Shown: positions 24,418-32,052, counted from the first letter of the stretch. The stretch is 34,488 bases of DNA from Candidatus Auribacterota bacterium (GCA_022711655.1 JAKLEM010000017.1:1-34488), one strand, 5' to 3'. Numbers and translations: made by a program. The notes: generated by a model from the letters alone, not told the origin.

Positions 24418-24428
24418 TGATATATAAT
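24418..24428 (+). promoter_or_regulatory. Extended -10 element close to the CDF start
   Basis: TGATATATAAT contains TATAAT at 24423-24428 and an alternative TGA-TATATA extended -10. There is no convincing -35. Transcription would start near 24435, only about 3 nt before the ATG at 24438, where no Shine-Dalgarno sequence is visible. The message may be leaderless. Confidence 0.45.
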
Positions 24429-24437
24429 ACCCAAAGT

Positions 24438-25409
24438 ATGAATACAGGAAAAGCACTAAAATCCGCGGCGGTCATACCGATATTCACGAACACGGCGCTC
24501 ACGCTGATCCAGCTGGCGATCGGGATCATGATGAAGAGCGTCGGCATTATCTCGTTCGGGCTCGACACCATCATCGACCTGTTCATCTCCGTGATCTGCC
24601 TCGTCGGGATAACGCATGCGGCGCGTCCCGCCACGGCCGCCCATCCGTACGGCTACGGGAAGGCCGAGAACATCGCGACCCTCTTCGTGTCTGTCGCGAT
24701 ATTCGGGACGGCTGCGCTGCTCGTTTACGAATCGGCGGTCAATCTCATGAACCAGCACCGGATCGGCCATGTCTGGCTCGGGGTCGCCGTCATGGTTGTC
24801 TCGGCGGCGGTCAATTTTGCGGCAAGCCGGCATCTGCTCAGGGAATCAGGCAGGCTCGATTCCTCGACGTTGCGCGCGCAGGGGATCAACCTGAAAATAG
24901 ACGCGATCACCTCCGTCGCCATCATCGCGGGGCTCGTCGCGATACGGTTCACTGGGCTGACCTTTATCGACCCGCTGATCGCGATCCTCATAGTCGCGGC
25001 GCTTATCAAAACCGGCATCGACATCATGAAGCCGTCGCTGCTCGACCTGATGGACCGGCGCCTCCCCGAGGACGAGGAAGAAGGGATCATGGAGATCATT
25101 CGCGGCCACTCCGAGCGCTTCGTCGGCTTCCAGAAACTGAAGAGCAGGCGGTCCGGGCGGCAGCGCCACATCGAGATCCACATGGTCATGTGCAAATCGC
25201 AGAGCGTCCTGTCGGCCCATGAGATGGCCCGGGCGCTCGAGGAAAGCATCCAGAGAAAATTTCCCGACAGCACGGTCGTGATCAAGACCGAGCCGTGCAC
25301 GGTTCTCCACTCCGACTGCAAGGGATCGTGCTCGACATCGCACGCGAAAGGTTTTTACATCGATTTTTCTCCGGTCGACAGGAACAATTCCTGCACCGAA
25401 GAGAAATGA
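24438..25409 (+). CDS. Cation diffusion facilitator (CDF) metal efflux protein
   Basis: This 323-residue protein has six predicted spans and a cytoplasmic C-terminal domain (about 205-300). The transport site in TM2 is D43-x3-D47 (SFGLDTIIDLF), and HPYGYGKAE (69-77) is the usual loop motif. TM5 has N151-x3-D155 (INLKIDAITS), where most Zn/Fe CDFs have HxxxD; this may shift selectivity, for example toward Mn2+. The C-terminus adds a cysteine-rich tail (CTVLHSDCKGSCSTS, about 284-298) that could bind metal. ATG 24438 has no clear RBS but follows a -10 element closely. It would export divalent cations by proton exchange. Confidence 0.9.
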   Translation: MNTGKALKSAAVIPIFTNTALTLIQLAIGIMMKSVGIISFGLDTIIDLFISVICLVGITHAARPATAAHPYGYGKAENIATLFVSVAIFGTAALLVYESAVNLMNQHRIGHVWLGVAVMVVSAAVNFAASRHLLRESGRLDSSTLRAQGINLKIDAITSVAIIAGLVAIRFTGLTFIDPLIAILIVAALIKTGIDIMKPSLLDLMDRRLPEDEEEGIMEIIRGHSERFVGFQKLKSRRSGRQRHIEIHMVMCKSQSVLSAHEMARALEESIQRKFPDSTVVIKTEPCTVLHSDCKGSCSTSHAKGFYIDFSPVDRNNSCTEEK

Positions 25410-25439
25410 GGCTGCGCCTCGGGGCCCGGCGGGGGCCGC

Positions 25440-25748
25440 TCAATCGAGGTCGAACGGCCTGACCGGGGGCTTGATGTCCTTGTCCTGCTTTGCCTTCTCG
25501 ACACTTTTCTTAAAAGCGTCATCGAGCGTCTTCGACTTATCCCTCTCGCGCTCCCTGGCGTCGCGGAACTGCGAGTCGAGCTTCTCGTCTTTAGACTTCA
25601 CGTCGTGGATAATGTCGGTAAGGAGATCGGCGCTCCCCGCCTTCTCGGCGACGACCGACTTATGATGCTTCACCACCTTGCCGTCCTCGGAGTCGACCTC
25701 GAGCAGCTCCCTGCAGCACGGGCAGGTCACATATAGCGTGCGCGGCAT
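25440..25748 (-). CDS. Small CPxC zinc-binding-like protein with charged helical tail, unknown function
   Basis: This is a 102-residue cytoplasmic protein. It begins MPRTLYVTCPCCRELLEVD; the CPCC cysteines (9-12) and the E-V-D-S-E-D-G-K-V-V-K-H-H stretch that follows resemble half of a zinc ribbon, so it may dimerise to complete the site. Residues 40-95 are highly charged (Lys/Asp/Glu) and helical, probably a coiled coil. The ATG at 25748 has GAGG 5 nt upstream and was preferred to a GTG two codons earlier. It lies 24 bp downstream of the polysaccharide deacetylase and may be in its operon. I do not recognise a named family. Confidence 0.7.
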   Translation of the reverse strand: MPRTLYVTCPCCRELLEVDSEDGKVVKHHKSVVAEKAGSADLLTDIIHDVKSKDEKLDSQFRDARERERDKSKTLDDAFKKSVEKAKQDKDIKPPVRPFDLD

Positions 25749-25772
25749 AGTCACCTCTTTTTCGGAAGAAAT

Positions 25773-26585
25773 TCACATGCAGTATTGCTTGCAGGCTCGC
25801 CCTTCCCGGTTCCTATAGAAGTTCCTGATCCCCCGGAACAGATTGTAGATACGCGACGTCTTCGCCCAAAGCAACAGGTCATACTGATCCCGCTCTGTCA
25901 ACTTGATCCTGTTCAGCGCGAAGAGATCGGTGTTCAGCACTGATGCCGAACGGTTGGTGGTGCAGGCGCCGATATATCCCGCCTTCCTCGCCGCCTCCGC
26001 TGTCTCCGCGCTGTAGCCGCCGAGCGGGTAGCATAGGAGATTCACCGGGGACCCGAGACGTTTCTCGAGCAGATCCTTCGACTCGCGCACTTCGCGGAAA
26101 TACGCATCGGCGACGAGCGACGGCAAAAATGCATGACTGACGCTGTGAGAGCCGATCATTATGCTGTTGGCGCACATCTCTTTCGCCTGGTCGCTCGAGA
26201 TGTAGCCGGGAGTCCCCAGGTAGTCGGATGGGATAAACACGGTCGCGGGGAACCCGGCAGCTTTCAACAGCGGGTAGGCGTTGGCGTAGTTGTCCTCGTA
26301 GCCGTCGTCGAACGTGATGACGACGCACTTGTAGGGGAGCTGCGTCGCCTTGCCGGCCGAGCGAACATACTCCTCGAGAGATATCACGAAAAAGCCGTTC
26401 TTCTGCAGGAACTCGATCTGCTTCGCGAAGACCGCCGGCGAAACGACCGGCGTTTGCAGCCGCGAATCCGCGCCGACGCTGTGGTACATCAGGATCGGGA
26501 CCAGCGAGTTGGAGAAGGAAACAAGGACCACCCCCGCGACGGCGGTAAACAGCAGCAATGTCACTATGAGGAAAAAACGTTTCAT
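25773..26585 (-). CDS. Membrane-anchored polysaccharide deacetylase (NodB/CE4)
   Basis: This 270-residue protein has an N-terminal signal or anchor (1-25). Its CE4 domain shows LMYHSVG (32-38), the catalytic and metal aspartates in TFDDGYEDN (D93, D94), and the metal histidines H147-x3-H151 in GSHSVSH. CYPLGGYSAET is the counterpart of the usual YPFG motif. It should remove acetyl groups from N-acetylated polysaccharide at the cell surface. The final 30 residues are basic with two cysteines. It is divergent from the 29-residue basic gene; the hairpin at 26615 and the promoter at 26642 lie between them. Confidence 0.93.
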   Translation of the reverse strand: MKRFFLIVTLLLFTAVAGVVLVSFSNSLVPILMYHSVGADSRLQTPVVSPAVFAKQIEFLQKNGFFVISLEEYVRSAGKATQLPYKCVVITFDDGYEDNYANAYPLLKAAGFPATVFIPSDYLGTPGYISSDQAKEMCANSIMIGSHSVSHAFLPSLVADAYFREVRESKDLLEKRLGSPVNLLCYPLGGYSAETAEAARKAGYIGACTTNRSASVLNTDLFALNRIKLTERDQYDLLLWAKTSRIYNLFRGIRNFYRNREGRACKQYCM

Positions 26586-26614
26586 TGATCACCACCCGTT
26601 ATTACTGTGCGCCG

Positions 26615-26640
26615 CGAAACGGCGGTTATCCGCCGTTTCG
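26615..26640. repeat. Perfect 11-bp inverted repeat with TTAT loop
   Basis: CGAAACGGCGG, loop TTAT, then CCGCCGTTTCG forms a perfect, GC-rich hairpin ending one base before the -35 box at 26642. There is no U-tract, so it is not a normal terminator. The arm equals the terminus of the element at 20521-20690 and the core equals 3315-3328. It may be an operator for the adjacent promoter or a collapsed mobile-element remnant. Confidence 0.75.
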
Positions 26641-26641
26641 A

Positions 26642-26669
26642 TTGACAGAATCGTTTTTCATTATATAAT
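26642..26669 (+). promoter_or_regulatory. Strong sigma-70 promoter TTGACA-16-TATAAT
   Basis: TTGACA (26642-26647) and TATAAT (26664-26669) are 16 bp apart. Transcription would start near 26676, about 20 nt before the ATG of the 29-residue basic gene. Both hexamers are perfect, indicating high expression. Confidence 0.85.
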
Positions 26670-26696
26670 GGGGCGAAATAAAAGAAAGGATTTAAT

Positions 26697-26786
26697 ATGG
26701 GCAGACAGTACAATCGCAGAGAGAAGCGGACCCGCAAAAAGCAGTACATCAAACGTAAAAAAGCGGCGCTTAAGAAAGCGAAGTAG
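26697..26786 (+). CDS. 29-residue highly basic protein
   Basis: ATG at 26697 has AAGGA 6 nt upstream and follows a near-perfect promoter. The product starts MGRQYNRREKRTRKKQYIKR and ends KKAALKKAK. Fifteen of 29 residues are Lys or Arg against one acidic residue, and there is no signal peptide. Size and charge are like tiny ribosome-associated proteins or nucleic-acid-binding tails; I cannot assign a family with certainty. It stands alone: divergent from the deacetylase and convergent with the cyclase gene. The combination of promoter, RBS and compact 3' region makes it very likely to be a real, highly expressed gene that length cut-offs would miss. Confidence 0.75.
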   Translation: MGRQYNRREKRTRKKQYIKRKKAALKKAK

Positions 26787-26814
26787 CCGCGGCGAATTCC
26801 CGCTCACATGCCGA

Positions 26815-26842
26815 CCCGGCGCTTCCGACGCGTCGCGCCGGG
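26815..26842. other. GC-rich hairpin between convergent genes
   Basis: CCCGGCGC (26815-26822) pairs with GCGCCGGG (26835-26842) around a 12-nt loop. It sits between the end of the small basic gene and the end of the cyclase gene. It lacks a U-tract, so a terminator role is possible but unproven. Confidence 0.4.
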
Positions 26843-26864
26843 AAAGCATCCCCGCTCGTAACGC

Positions 26865-27500
26865 CTACACCACCGTATCCAACAGGAACACCCTGCTCGG
26901 CGCTCCGTCGCCGTCTTTGAGTTTCAGCGGGGCACAGACCACCGTGTAACGCCCCGCAGGCACAGCCGCCAGCGCCAGCCCCTCGACGATAACGGTCCCT
27001 GCATCCATAAGAACGCGGTGTACCGGGTGTGTCTTCATGCCTGCGGCCTCGATCGACAAATAATCGATCCCCACCAGCAGCGCCTTTCGTTCTGCAAGCA
27101 GCCGCGCCGCCCCCTCGGTCAGCGCGACGAAATCCTTAAAAAAGGCCCGCGGCTCCGCCTCGAGCCGCAGCGTGTTGGCCGTCCTGAACAGTATCCGCCG
27201 CTCCGACGCGGGTATGCTTTGCACAAGGTCCTCTTCGATCATCCCGGCGTCCCCCGCGTCGACGACGACTGCGGGGCCGACGAGAGCGTCGAGCGGCAGC
27301 GCGTCCACTCCCCGCCCATCCAGGTATATGTGCCGCGGCGGGTCGACGTGCGTGCCGAAATGGGTCCCCATCGTCACGACGCTCACGTTGGAATTATTTC
27401 CCTTGTCGACCGACTTGGCGACAGAGCGCGAGAACGGCGGGTCGTTGGGCCAGATCAGGGTCTCTTCGGAAAGGGTCGTCGAGATGTCATATATTTTCAT
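26865..27500 (-). CDS. Cyclase-family (KynB-like) metal-dependent hydrolase
   Basis: This 211-residue protein contains the metal site THFGTHVDPPRH (46-57), the HxGTHxDxPxH signature of the cyclase/arylformamidase family, and VGIDYLSIE and HRVLMDAG further on. Relatives hydrolyse N-formylkynurenine, cyclic amides or lactone-like substrates. No tryptophan catabolism gene is nearby. Instead it is 14 bp downstream of a glucose-dehydrogenase-like gene, so a ring-opening step on a sugar-derived product is a context-based guess. The start at 27500 is the natural N-terminus of the family (MKIYDIS). Confidence 0.9.
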   Translation of the reverse strand: MKIYDISTTLSEETLIWPNDPPFSRSVAKSVDKGNNSNVSVVTMGTHFGTHVDPPRHIYLDGRGVDALPLDALVGPAVVVDAGDAGMIEEDLVQSIPASERRILFRTANTLRLEAEPRAFFKDFVALTEGAARLLAERKALLVGIDYLSIEAAGMKTHPVHRVLMDAGTVIVEGLALAAVPAGRYTVVCAPLKLKDGDGAPSRVFLLDTVV

Positions 27501-27514
27501 CGGTCATCCCGGAA

Positions 27515-28660
27515 TTACGCCAACGGCGAGAAGTCGATCACTTCCTTGATCTGCATCTTATCTTTTTCGTTAAAGCACTTCGTGACCGCCTCAGCGTCCG
27601 AGAACGGGACGCGCCTGGTGATGATGCCGTCCACGACGTCGGGGAATTTCTTATAGATCTTCGCCAGGAGCGCAGCCGCCTTCTCGAAATGCGACTTATT
27701 GGCGTTGACCGAGCCGACGATCACCTGGTTCATCCTCACGACCTGGCGCAGCAGGAGGTTGCCGTCGAGCTTCACTTCGCTGTATTCCGCGGAAGGGATC
27801 CCGGTAAAGATGTAGATCCCGTTGCGGCCGAGGGCGGAAACCAGCCGCAGCGCGTAGCCGGAGACGCCGGTCGCCTCCACGATCATATCGAGCGGGCCGG
27901 TGAGCGTATTGACCTCTTCGGGGACAACCCGGCGCGAATCGACATACTTCGCGCCGGTCTTCTTGAGCAGCTCGACGCGCGGATGGCCCTCGTCGCGGTT
28001 CTCGAGCACGAAGGTGGCGACGCCGCCGTAGCGGAGCATCGCCGTCATCAAAAACCCGATCGGGCCGGCGCCGAAAACGAGCGCCGTTTTGCAATATCCC
28101 CATTCCCCTTCGGCATGCGCCTGCCCCTGACGCGGCGTGCACGCCCAAGGGTAGCGGCTCTGGACGAGCTCGACAAGCTCAAACGCCTTGACGCAGATGC
28201 TCAACGGCTCTATCAGGACGCCGAGGCCGGCTATATCCCGGGGCAGGACGACGAGGTTTTTCTCGTCGTCGACAATGTGTTCGGTGAAAAAGCCGTCAAG
28301 CTTGTGGATCCCGCGCTCGGTGAACAGCCCGGTCTCGCACATGTCGCTCTGGCCGGCTGCGCAGCTGGCGCACTCGCCGCAGCCGCGGCGCACCGTCGGC
28401 ACGACGACGTCTCCGCGCTTCAGTTTCCCAACGGCGCTGCCCGTATCTTCCACCACGCCGACCGCCTCGTGGCCGAGGACGATCCGGTCTGCTCCGGGTG
28501 CGATATCTTTCCGGTCGTGCCTGACCATCGACCGGTCCGTCCCGCAGATACCCGCCTGGACGATGCGAACCAGGACATCTTTTGAACCTTGTATCTGCGG
28601 CGTGGGGATCTCGAACCGGTGAATCCCGGGCTTGTCTTTCAACATGCCGATGGCGTACAT
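27515..28660 (-). CDS. Archaeal-type glucose 1-dehydrogenase-like zinc dehydrogenase (MDR)
   Basis: This 381-residue medium-chain dehydrogenase has a catalytic zinc site from GICGTD and GHE, and a four-cysteine structural zinc loop CGECASCAAGQSDMC. The nucleotide-binding loop is FGAGPIGFL. The stretch NLVVLPRDIAGLGVLIEPLS, then a WxC-containing linker before the Rossmann fold, follows the arrangement of archaeal glucose 1-dehydrogenases, which oxidise glucose or galactose to the lactone with NAD(P)+. ATG 28660 was chosen for its GGAG RBS; codons upstream are not homologous. It lies between a cyclase-family hydrolase and a split transketolase. Substrate identity is inferred from family only. 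Confidence 0.88.
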   Translation of the reverse strand: MYAIGMLKDKPGIHRFEIPTPQIQGSKDVLVRIVQAGICGTDRSMVRHDRKDIAPGADRIVLGHEAVGVVEDTGSAVGKLKRGDVVVPTVRRGCGECASCAAGQSDMCETGLFTERGIHKLDGFFTEHIVDDEKNLVVLPRDIAGLGVLIEPLSICVKAFELVELVQSRYPWACTPRQGQAHAEGEWGYCKTALVFGAGPIGFLMTAMLRYGGVATFVLENRDEGHPRVELLKKTGAKYVDSRRVVPEEVNTLTGPLDMIVEATGVSGYALRLVSALGRNGIYIFTGIPSAEYSEVKLDGNLLLRQVVRMNQVIVGSVNANKSHFEKAAALLAKIYKKFPDVVDGIITRRVPFSDAEAVTKCFNEKDKMQIKEVIDFSPLA

Positions 28661-28706
28661 ATCGTTTCTCCGCAAAGAAGATACAGGGCACAAAGCCTGA
28701 GAGGCT

Positions 28707-29657
28707 CTACGCCCGGCCCTTTCTTCCGATAGATCTCAGGCAGGCTTCCACGATCTTCTCTTTAGTCAGGCCGTATTTGAGCTTGAGCTCGTCGCTCTCG
28801 CCCGATTCGCCGAAAACGCCGGCTATGCCTATCATCTCGACGGGGACCGGAAAATTCGCCGCGAGACATTCGGCCACCGCGCCGCCGAGACCGCCGGCCA
28901 GCTGATGCTCTTCGGCGGTGACCGCGGCACCGGTCTTCTCCACCGATGCCAGCAGCGTTGCCGCGTCAAGCGGCGCGATTGTGTGCATATTGATGACGTC
29001 GGCGCCGACGCCTTTCTGCGCGAGCTCGGCCGCCGCGTCGAGCGCGTCGCGCACCATGATCCCGCAGGCGACGATCGTGACGTCGTTGCCGCGGGCAAGC
29101 AGGTTCGCCTTCCCGATGCCGAACGTATCGGGCACCGCCGTTACCGCGGGGGCCGGGTTGCGGCCGACGCGTATGAAGACCGGACCCTTCCACGATGCCG
29201 CTGCGACCACCGCCTTGCGCGCCTCTTCCGCATCGGAGGGGACGAGGACGCACATGTTCGGCAGGACGCGCATCAGCGCGATATCCTCGAGCATCTGCGC
29301 CGTCGCGCCGTCCGGCCCCACCGTGATCCCGCTGTGCGTCCCGACGATCTTCACGTTGGCGTTGTTGTAGCAGACCGAGACCCGGATCTGGTCGAGCGCG
29401 CGGCACAGGATGAACGAGCTGAACGAACAGGCGTACGGCACCTTGCCGGCAAGCGCCAGCCCGGCCGCGGTGCCGATAAGGTCCTGCTCGGCGATCCCCA
29501 TATTAAAAAATCTGTCGGGGAACAGCTTTTCGAATTTGTCGGTGCGCGTCGAGCCGGCCATGTCGCCTGTCAGGGCGACAACCTCGGGCATCGCCTTCGC
29601 CAGCTCGAGCATGCCGTCGCCGGCACCGTCACGCGTCGCTCTCATCTTTTCTGCCAT
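28707..29657 (-). CDS. Transketolase, C-terminal subunit
   Basis: This 316-residue protein comprises the pyrimidine-binding and C-terminal domains of transketolase, encoded separately from the TPP domain. FFNMGIAEQDLIGTAAGLAL holds the catalytic glutamate (E76, in GIAEQ), and THSGITVGPDGAT is a typical active-site loop. Split transketolases are common in archaea and several bacterial phyla. It starts 4 bp after the N-terminal subunit gene, so the pair is co-translated. It transfers two-carbon ketol units between sugar phosphates in the non-oxidative pentose phosphate pathway. Confidence 0.94.
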   Translation of the reverse strand: MAEKMRATRDGAGDGMLELAKAMPEVVALTGDMAGSTRTDKFEKLFPDRFFNMGIAEQDLIGTAAGLALAGKVPYACSFSSFILCRALDQIRVSVCYNNANVKIVGTHSGITVGPDGATAQMLEDIALMRVLPNMCVLVPSDAEEARKAVVAAASWKGPVFIRVGRNPAPAVTAVPDTFGIGKANLLARGNDVTIVACGIMVRDALDAAAELAQKGVGADVINMHTIAPLDAATLLASVEKTGAAVTAEEHQLAGGLGGAVAECLAANFPVPVEMIGIAGVFGESGESDELKLKYGLTKEKIVEACLRSIGRKGRA

Positions 29658-29661
29658 ATAG

Positions 29662-30477
29662 TTACCCGATCTCCTTCAGAGCCCGCTCCAGCTCTTCCCT
29701 GCTCGGCGCCTTGCCGTGCCAGTCGGGGTTCAGCTCCATGAACGAGACGCCCTTCCCTTTGACCGTCGCCGCGTTGATCAGCGTCGGCTTCCCCTTCGCC
29801 GCTTCCGCGCCGTCAAGCGCGTCCATGACCTGCGAGATGTCGTGCCCGTCGACGTCGATCACGTTCCAGCCGCACGAGCGGAACTTGTCGGACACCGGCG
29901 CGAGGTCTTTGACCTTTTCGGTGAGGCCGTCCTGCTGGACCCGGTTGCGGTCGAGGATCGCGCAGACGTTGTCAAGCTTCCGGAAACCGGCCGACATCGC
30001 CGCCTCCCAGACCTGCCCCTCGTCGATCTCGCCGTCGCCGAGGATGCAGTAGACGCGCCTCGCGCTTTTATCGAGCCTGGAAGCGAGCGCCCACCCGTTG
30101 GCGACGGACAGGCCCTGCCCGAGCGACCCCGTCGATAGTTCCACGCCGGGAACCCCCCGGTAGGCGTGCCCCTGCAGGAGCGCGCCAAGCTTGCGGAACC
30201 GCGAGAGCTCCTCTTTCGGGAAAAAGCCGCGGTGCGCCAGCGCCACATAGAGCGCGGGGCTGCAGTGCCCTTTCGAGAGGATGAAGATATCGCGGTCCGG
30301 CCAGGACGGATCTTTCGGGTCGATGCGAAGCTTGTAGCAATAGAGCGCGATGACGATCTCGACCATCGACAGGGAACCTCCCGGATGGCCGGAGCCCGCG
30401 CCAAAAACCGTCGTCACGATGTCCCTGCGGAACTGCCTCGCAAGCGCGGTGAGCGTGTTGATATCAGGTCTGTTCAT
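29662..30477 (-). CDS. Transketolase, N-terminal (thiamine-diphosphate) subunit
   Basis: This 271-residue protein is the TPP-binding half. It has SGHPGGSLS (29-37), SKGHCSPALY (68-77), the ribose-phosphate and TPP contacts GSLGQGLSVANG (117-128), and the metal/TPP motif GDGEIDEGQVWEA (147-159) followed by DRNRVQQDG. It pairs with the next gene to form the active alpha2-beta2 enzyme. It is the first gene of the leftward sugar cluster and is divergent from the 6-phosphogluconate dehydrogenase gene across a 118-bp gap that has a promoter for the latter. Confidence 0.95.
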   Translation of the reverse strand: MNRPDINTLTALARQFRRDIVTTVFGAGSGHPGGSLSMVEIVIALYCYKLRIDPKDPSWPDRDIFILSKGHCSPALYVALAHRGFFPKEELSRFRKLGALLQGHAYRGVPGVELSTGSLGQGLSVANGWALASRLDKSARRVYCILGDGEIDEGQVWEAAMSAGFRKLDNVCAILDRNRVQQDGLTEKVKDLAPVSDKFRSCGWNVIDVDGHDISQVMDALDGAEAAKGKPTLINAATVKGKGVSFMELNPDWHGKAPSREELERALKEIG

Positions 30478-30521
30478 GGTATGTACAGGGGAGGATTTCT
30501 TATCATCAGGCGCCTTGCCCC

Positions 30522-30550
30522 TTGACCCCCCCGCCTTTTGTCACTATAGT
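30522..30550 (+). promoter_or_regulatory. Promoter for 6-phosphogluconate dehydrogenase gene
   Basis: TTGACC (30522-30527) and TATAGT (30545-30550) are separated by 17 bp, each one mismatch from consensus. Transcription would start near 30557, about 39 nt before the gnd ATG. ACTATAGT is self-complementary, so a divergent start is possible, but no matching -35 was found on the other strand. Confidence 0.65.
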
Positions 30551-30595
30551 ATCCGTAAAGAACCGCCCAGTAAATATAATTGATCGGAGGGCCTC

Positions 30596-31492
30596 ATGGA
30601 ACTTGGCTTTATCGGCCTCGGCCGTATGGGAATGAATATCGCGCACAACCTCCTCTCCAAAGGGGTCCGCGTCGTTGCGTACAACCGGAGTCCCGGTCCG
30701 GTCTCCTCTATTGCTTCAAAAGGGGCCGTCGCCGCCGGATCGCCGCTCGACCTCGCAAGAAAGCTGCAAGGGCCGCGGACGATCTGGATCATGGTCACCG
30801 CCGGAGAGGCGGTCGACGCCGTGATCGAAAGCCTCCTGCCGTTCATCTCCAAAGACGATACCATAATCGACGGCGGCAACTCTTACTACAAGGACTCAAT
30901 CCGCCGGGCGGAAAAGCTCGCGGGCAAAGGGATCAACTTTCTCGACTGCGGCACCAGCGGCGGCCTCGAGGGGGCCGCGCATGGCGCCTGCCTGACCGTC
31001 GGAGGCCCCCATGCCGTATTCCAGAAACATGAAGAGCTGTTCAGGCTGATCGCGACCGGGGAAGGCTACACCTATATGGGAGAATCCGGCGCCGGGCATT
31101 TCGTCAAGATGGTCCACAACGGCATCGAATACGCCCTGCTCCAGTCGTACGCGGAGGGGTTCCAGCTCATGCGCGGCGCCCCGTTCGACCTCGACCTGCA
31201 TGAAGCGGCCCGCGTCTGGAACCGCGGCAGCGTGATCCGCTCATGGCTGCTCGAGCTCGCCGAAAAAATGTTCGCGAAAGACCCCCATTTAGAGAAGATC
31301 GGCGGCGAGGTCGGCGGCGGCGAGACGGGGGCATGGTCGGTCGAGACGGCGATAGAGCTTAAGGCCCCGTTCGCGATGCTTGCGCAAGCGCTGTCGGCGA
31401 GGTACGATTCAAAGACCAACGAATCGTTCGCGAACAGATTCGTCGCCGGCATGCGCAACGAGTTCGGCGGGCATGAAATCAAGGAAAAGTGA
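30596..31492 (+). CDS. gnd: 6-phosphogluconate dehydrogenase, short (decarboxylating) form
   Basis: This 298-residue enzyme has a Rossmann GLGRMG (7-12), DGGNSYYKDS (92-101) and the substrate-binding GTSGGLEGAAHGACLTVGG (119-137). The catalytic lysine K171 is followed by HNGIEY (174-179). It belongs to the short GndA/YqeC-type class of about 300 residues rather than the 470-residue E. coli type; the missing part is the C-terminal dimer tail, so this is not a truncation. It converts 6-phosphogluconate to ribulose 5-phosphate with NAD(P)+ and CO2 release. GGAGG precedes the ATG by 5 nt. It overlaps the thioesterase gene by TGATG. Confidence 0.95.
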   Translation: MELGFIGLGRMGMNIAHNLLSKGVRVVAYNRSPGPVSSIASKGAVAAGSPLDLARKLQGPRTIWIMVTAGEAVDAVIESLLPFISKDDTIIDGGNSYYKDSIRRAEKLAGKGINFLDCGTSGGLEGAAHGACLTVGGPHAVFQKHEELFRLIATGEGYTYMGESGAGHFVKMVHNGIEYALLQSYAEGFQLMRGAPFDLDLHEAARVWNRGSVIRSWLLELAEKMFAKDPHLEKIGGEVGGGETGAWSVETAIELKAPFAMLAQALSARYDSKTNESFANRFVAGMRNEFGGHEIKEK

Positions 31493-31890
31493 TGAGCTCT
31501 CACACCATACAATTCAGGGTCAGGTATCCCGAGGTCGACCAGATGGGTGTCGTCCATCACTCGCACTATTTCGTCTACTTCGAGATGGCGCGAGTTGAGC
31601 ATCTGCGCAGCATCGGCTACAGCTACGCCGATTTCGAGAAGCAGGGGATCCTCTTCGCCGTGGTGAAACTCGCCTGCACATACAAGGCACCGGCGCGATA
31701 CGACGACCTCATCGAGGTTGAGACAACGGTGACGCGGGTGCGCGCAGCGACCATAGAGCACAAGTACCGGGTCACCAAAGACGGCGGCAAAACGCTCCTG
31801 GCGGAAGCCGAATCGACGATCGCCTGCATTGACAAGAACGGCGAGCTCCAGCAGATACCCGACTTCCTACTCAAAGAGATCGGCTCCTAA
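31492..31890 (+). CDS. YbgC/FadM-like acyl-CoA thioesterase
   Basis: This 132-residue hot-dog-fold protein has the 4-hydroxybenzoyl-CoA thioesterase signature VDQMGVVHHSHYFVYFEMAR (15-34), with D16 as the catalytic aspartate. Such enzymes hydrolyse short or aromatic acyl-CoA or acyl-ACP esters in the cytoplasm. The ATG at 31492 overlaps the gnd stop and has AAGGA in front; a GTG one codon earlier is an alternative. It is followed by an intrinsic terminator. Family sure, substrate unknown. Confidence 0.92.
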   Translation: MSSHTIQFRVRYPEVDQMGVVHHSHYFVYFEMARVEHLRSIGYSYADFEKQGILFAVVKLACTYKAPARYDDLIEVETTVTRVRAATIEHKYRVTKDGGKTLLAEAESTIACIDKNGELQQIPDFLLKEIGS

Positions 31891-31978
31891 TACAATCGGA
31901 ACCGGTGAAACGGAGCGCGGGAGGAACAGGGTCGCCTGACGCATAACGCTGAACCACGTCTCGCAAAGCGACAATATA

Positions 31979-32009
31979 AAAGCCCGCGCTCTGTTGAAGC
32001 GCGGGCTTT
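31979..32009. terminator. Intrinsic terminator between thioesterase and PEP-CTERM gene
   Basis: A 12-bp stem AAAGCCCGCGCT / AGCGCGGGCTTT surrounds a 7-nt loop, with A and T flanks on both sides. It can end transcription from the rightward gnd-thioesterase pair and the leftward PEP-CTERM gene. The rest of 31891-32052 has no gene I can support. Confidence 0.85.
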
Positions 32010-32052
32010 ATCTATAGACTATTCACTGTTCACTAACGACTGCTCCCACCAC

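Noticed and set aside
27689-28585. Open frame of about 298 codons opposite the glucose dehydrogenase
   Set aside because: Typical antisense shadow in GC-rich DNA; no RBS, no family resemblance.
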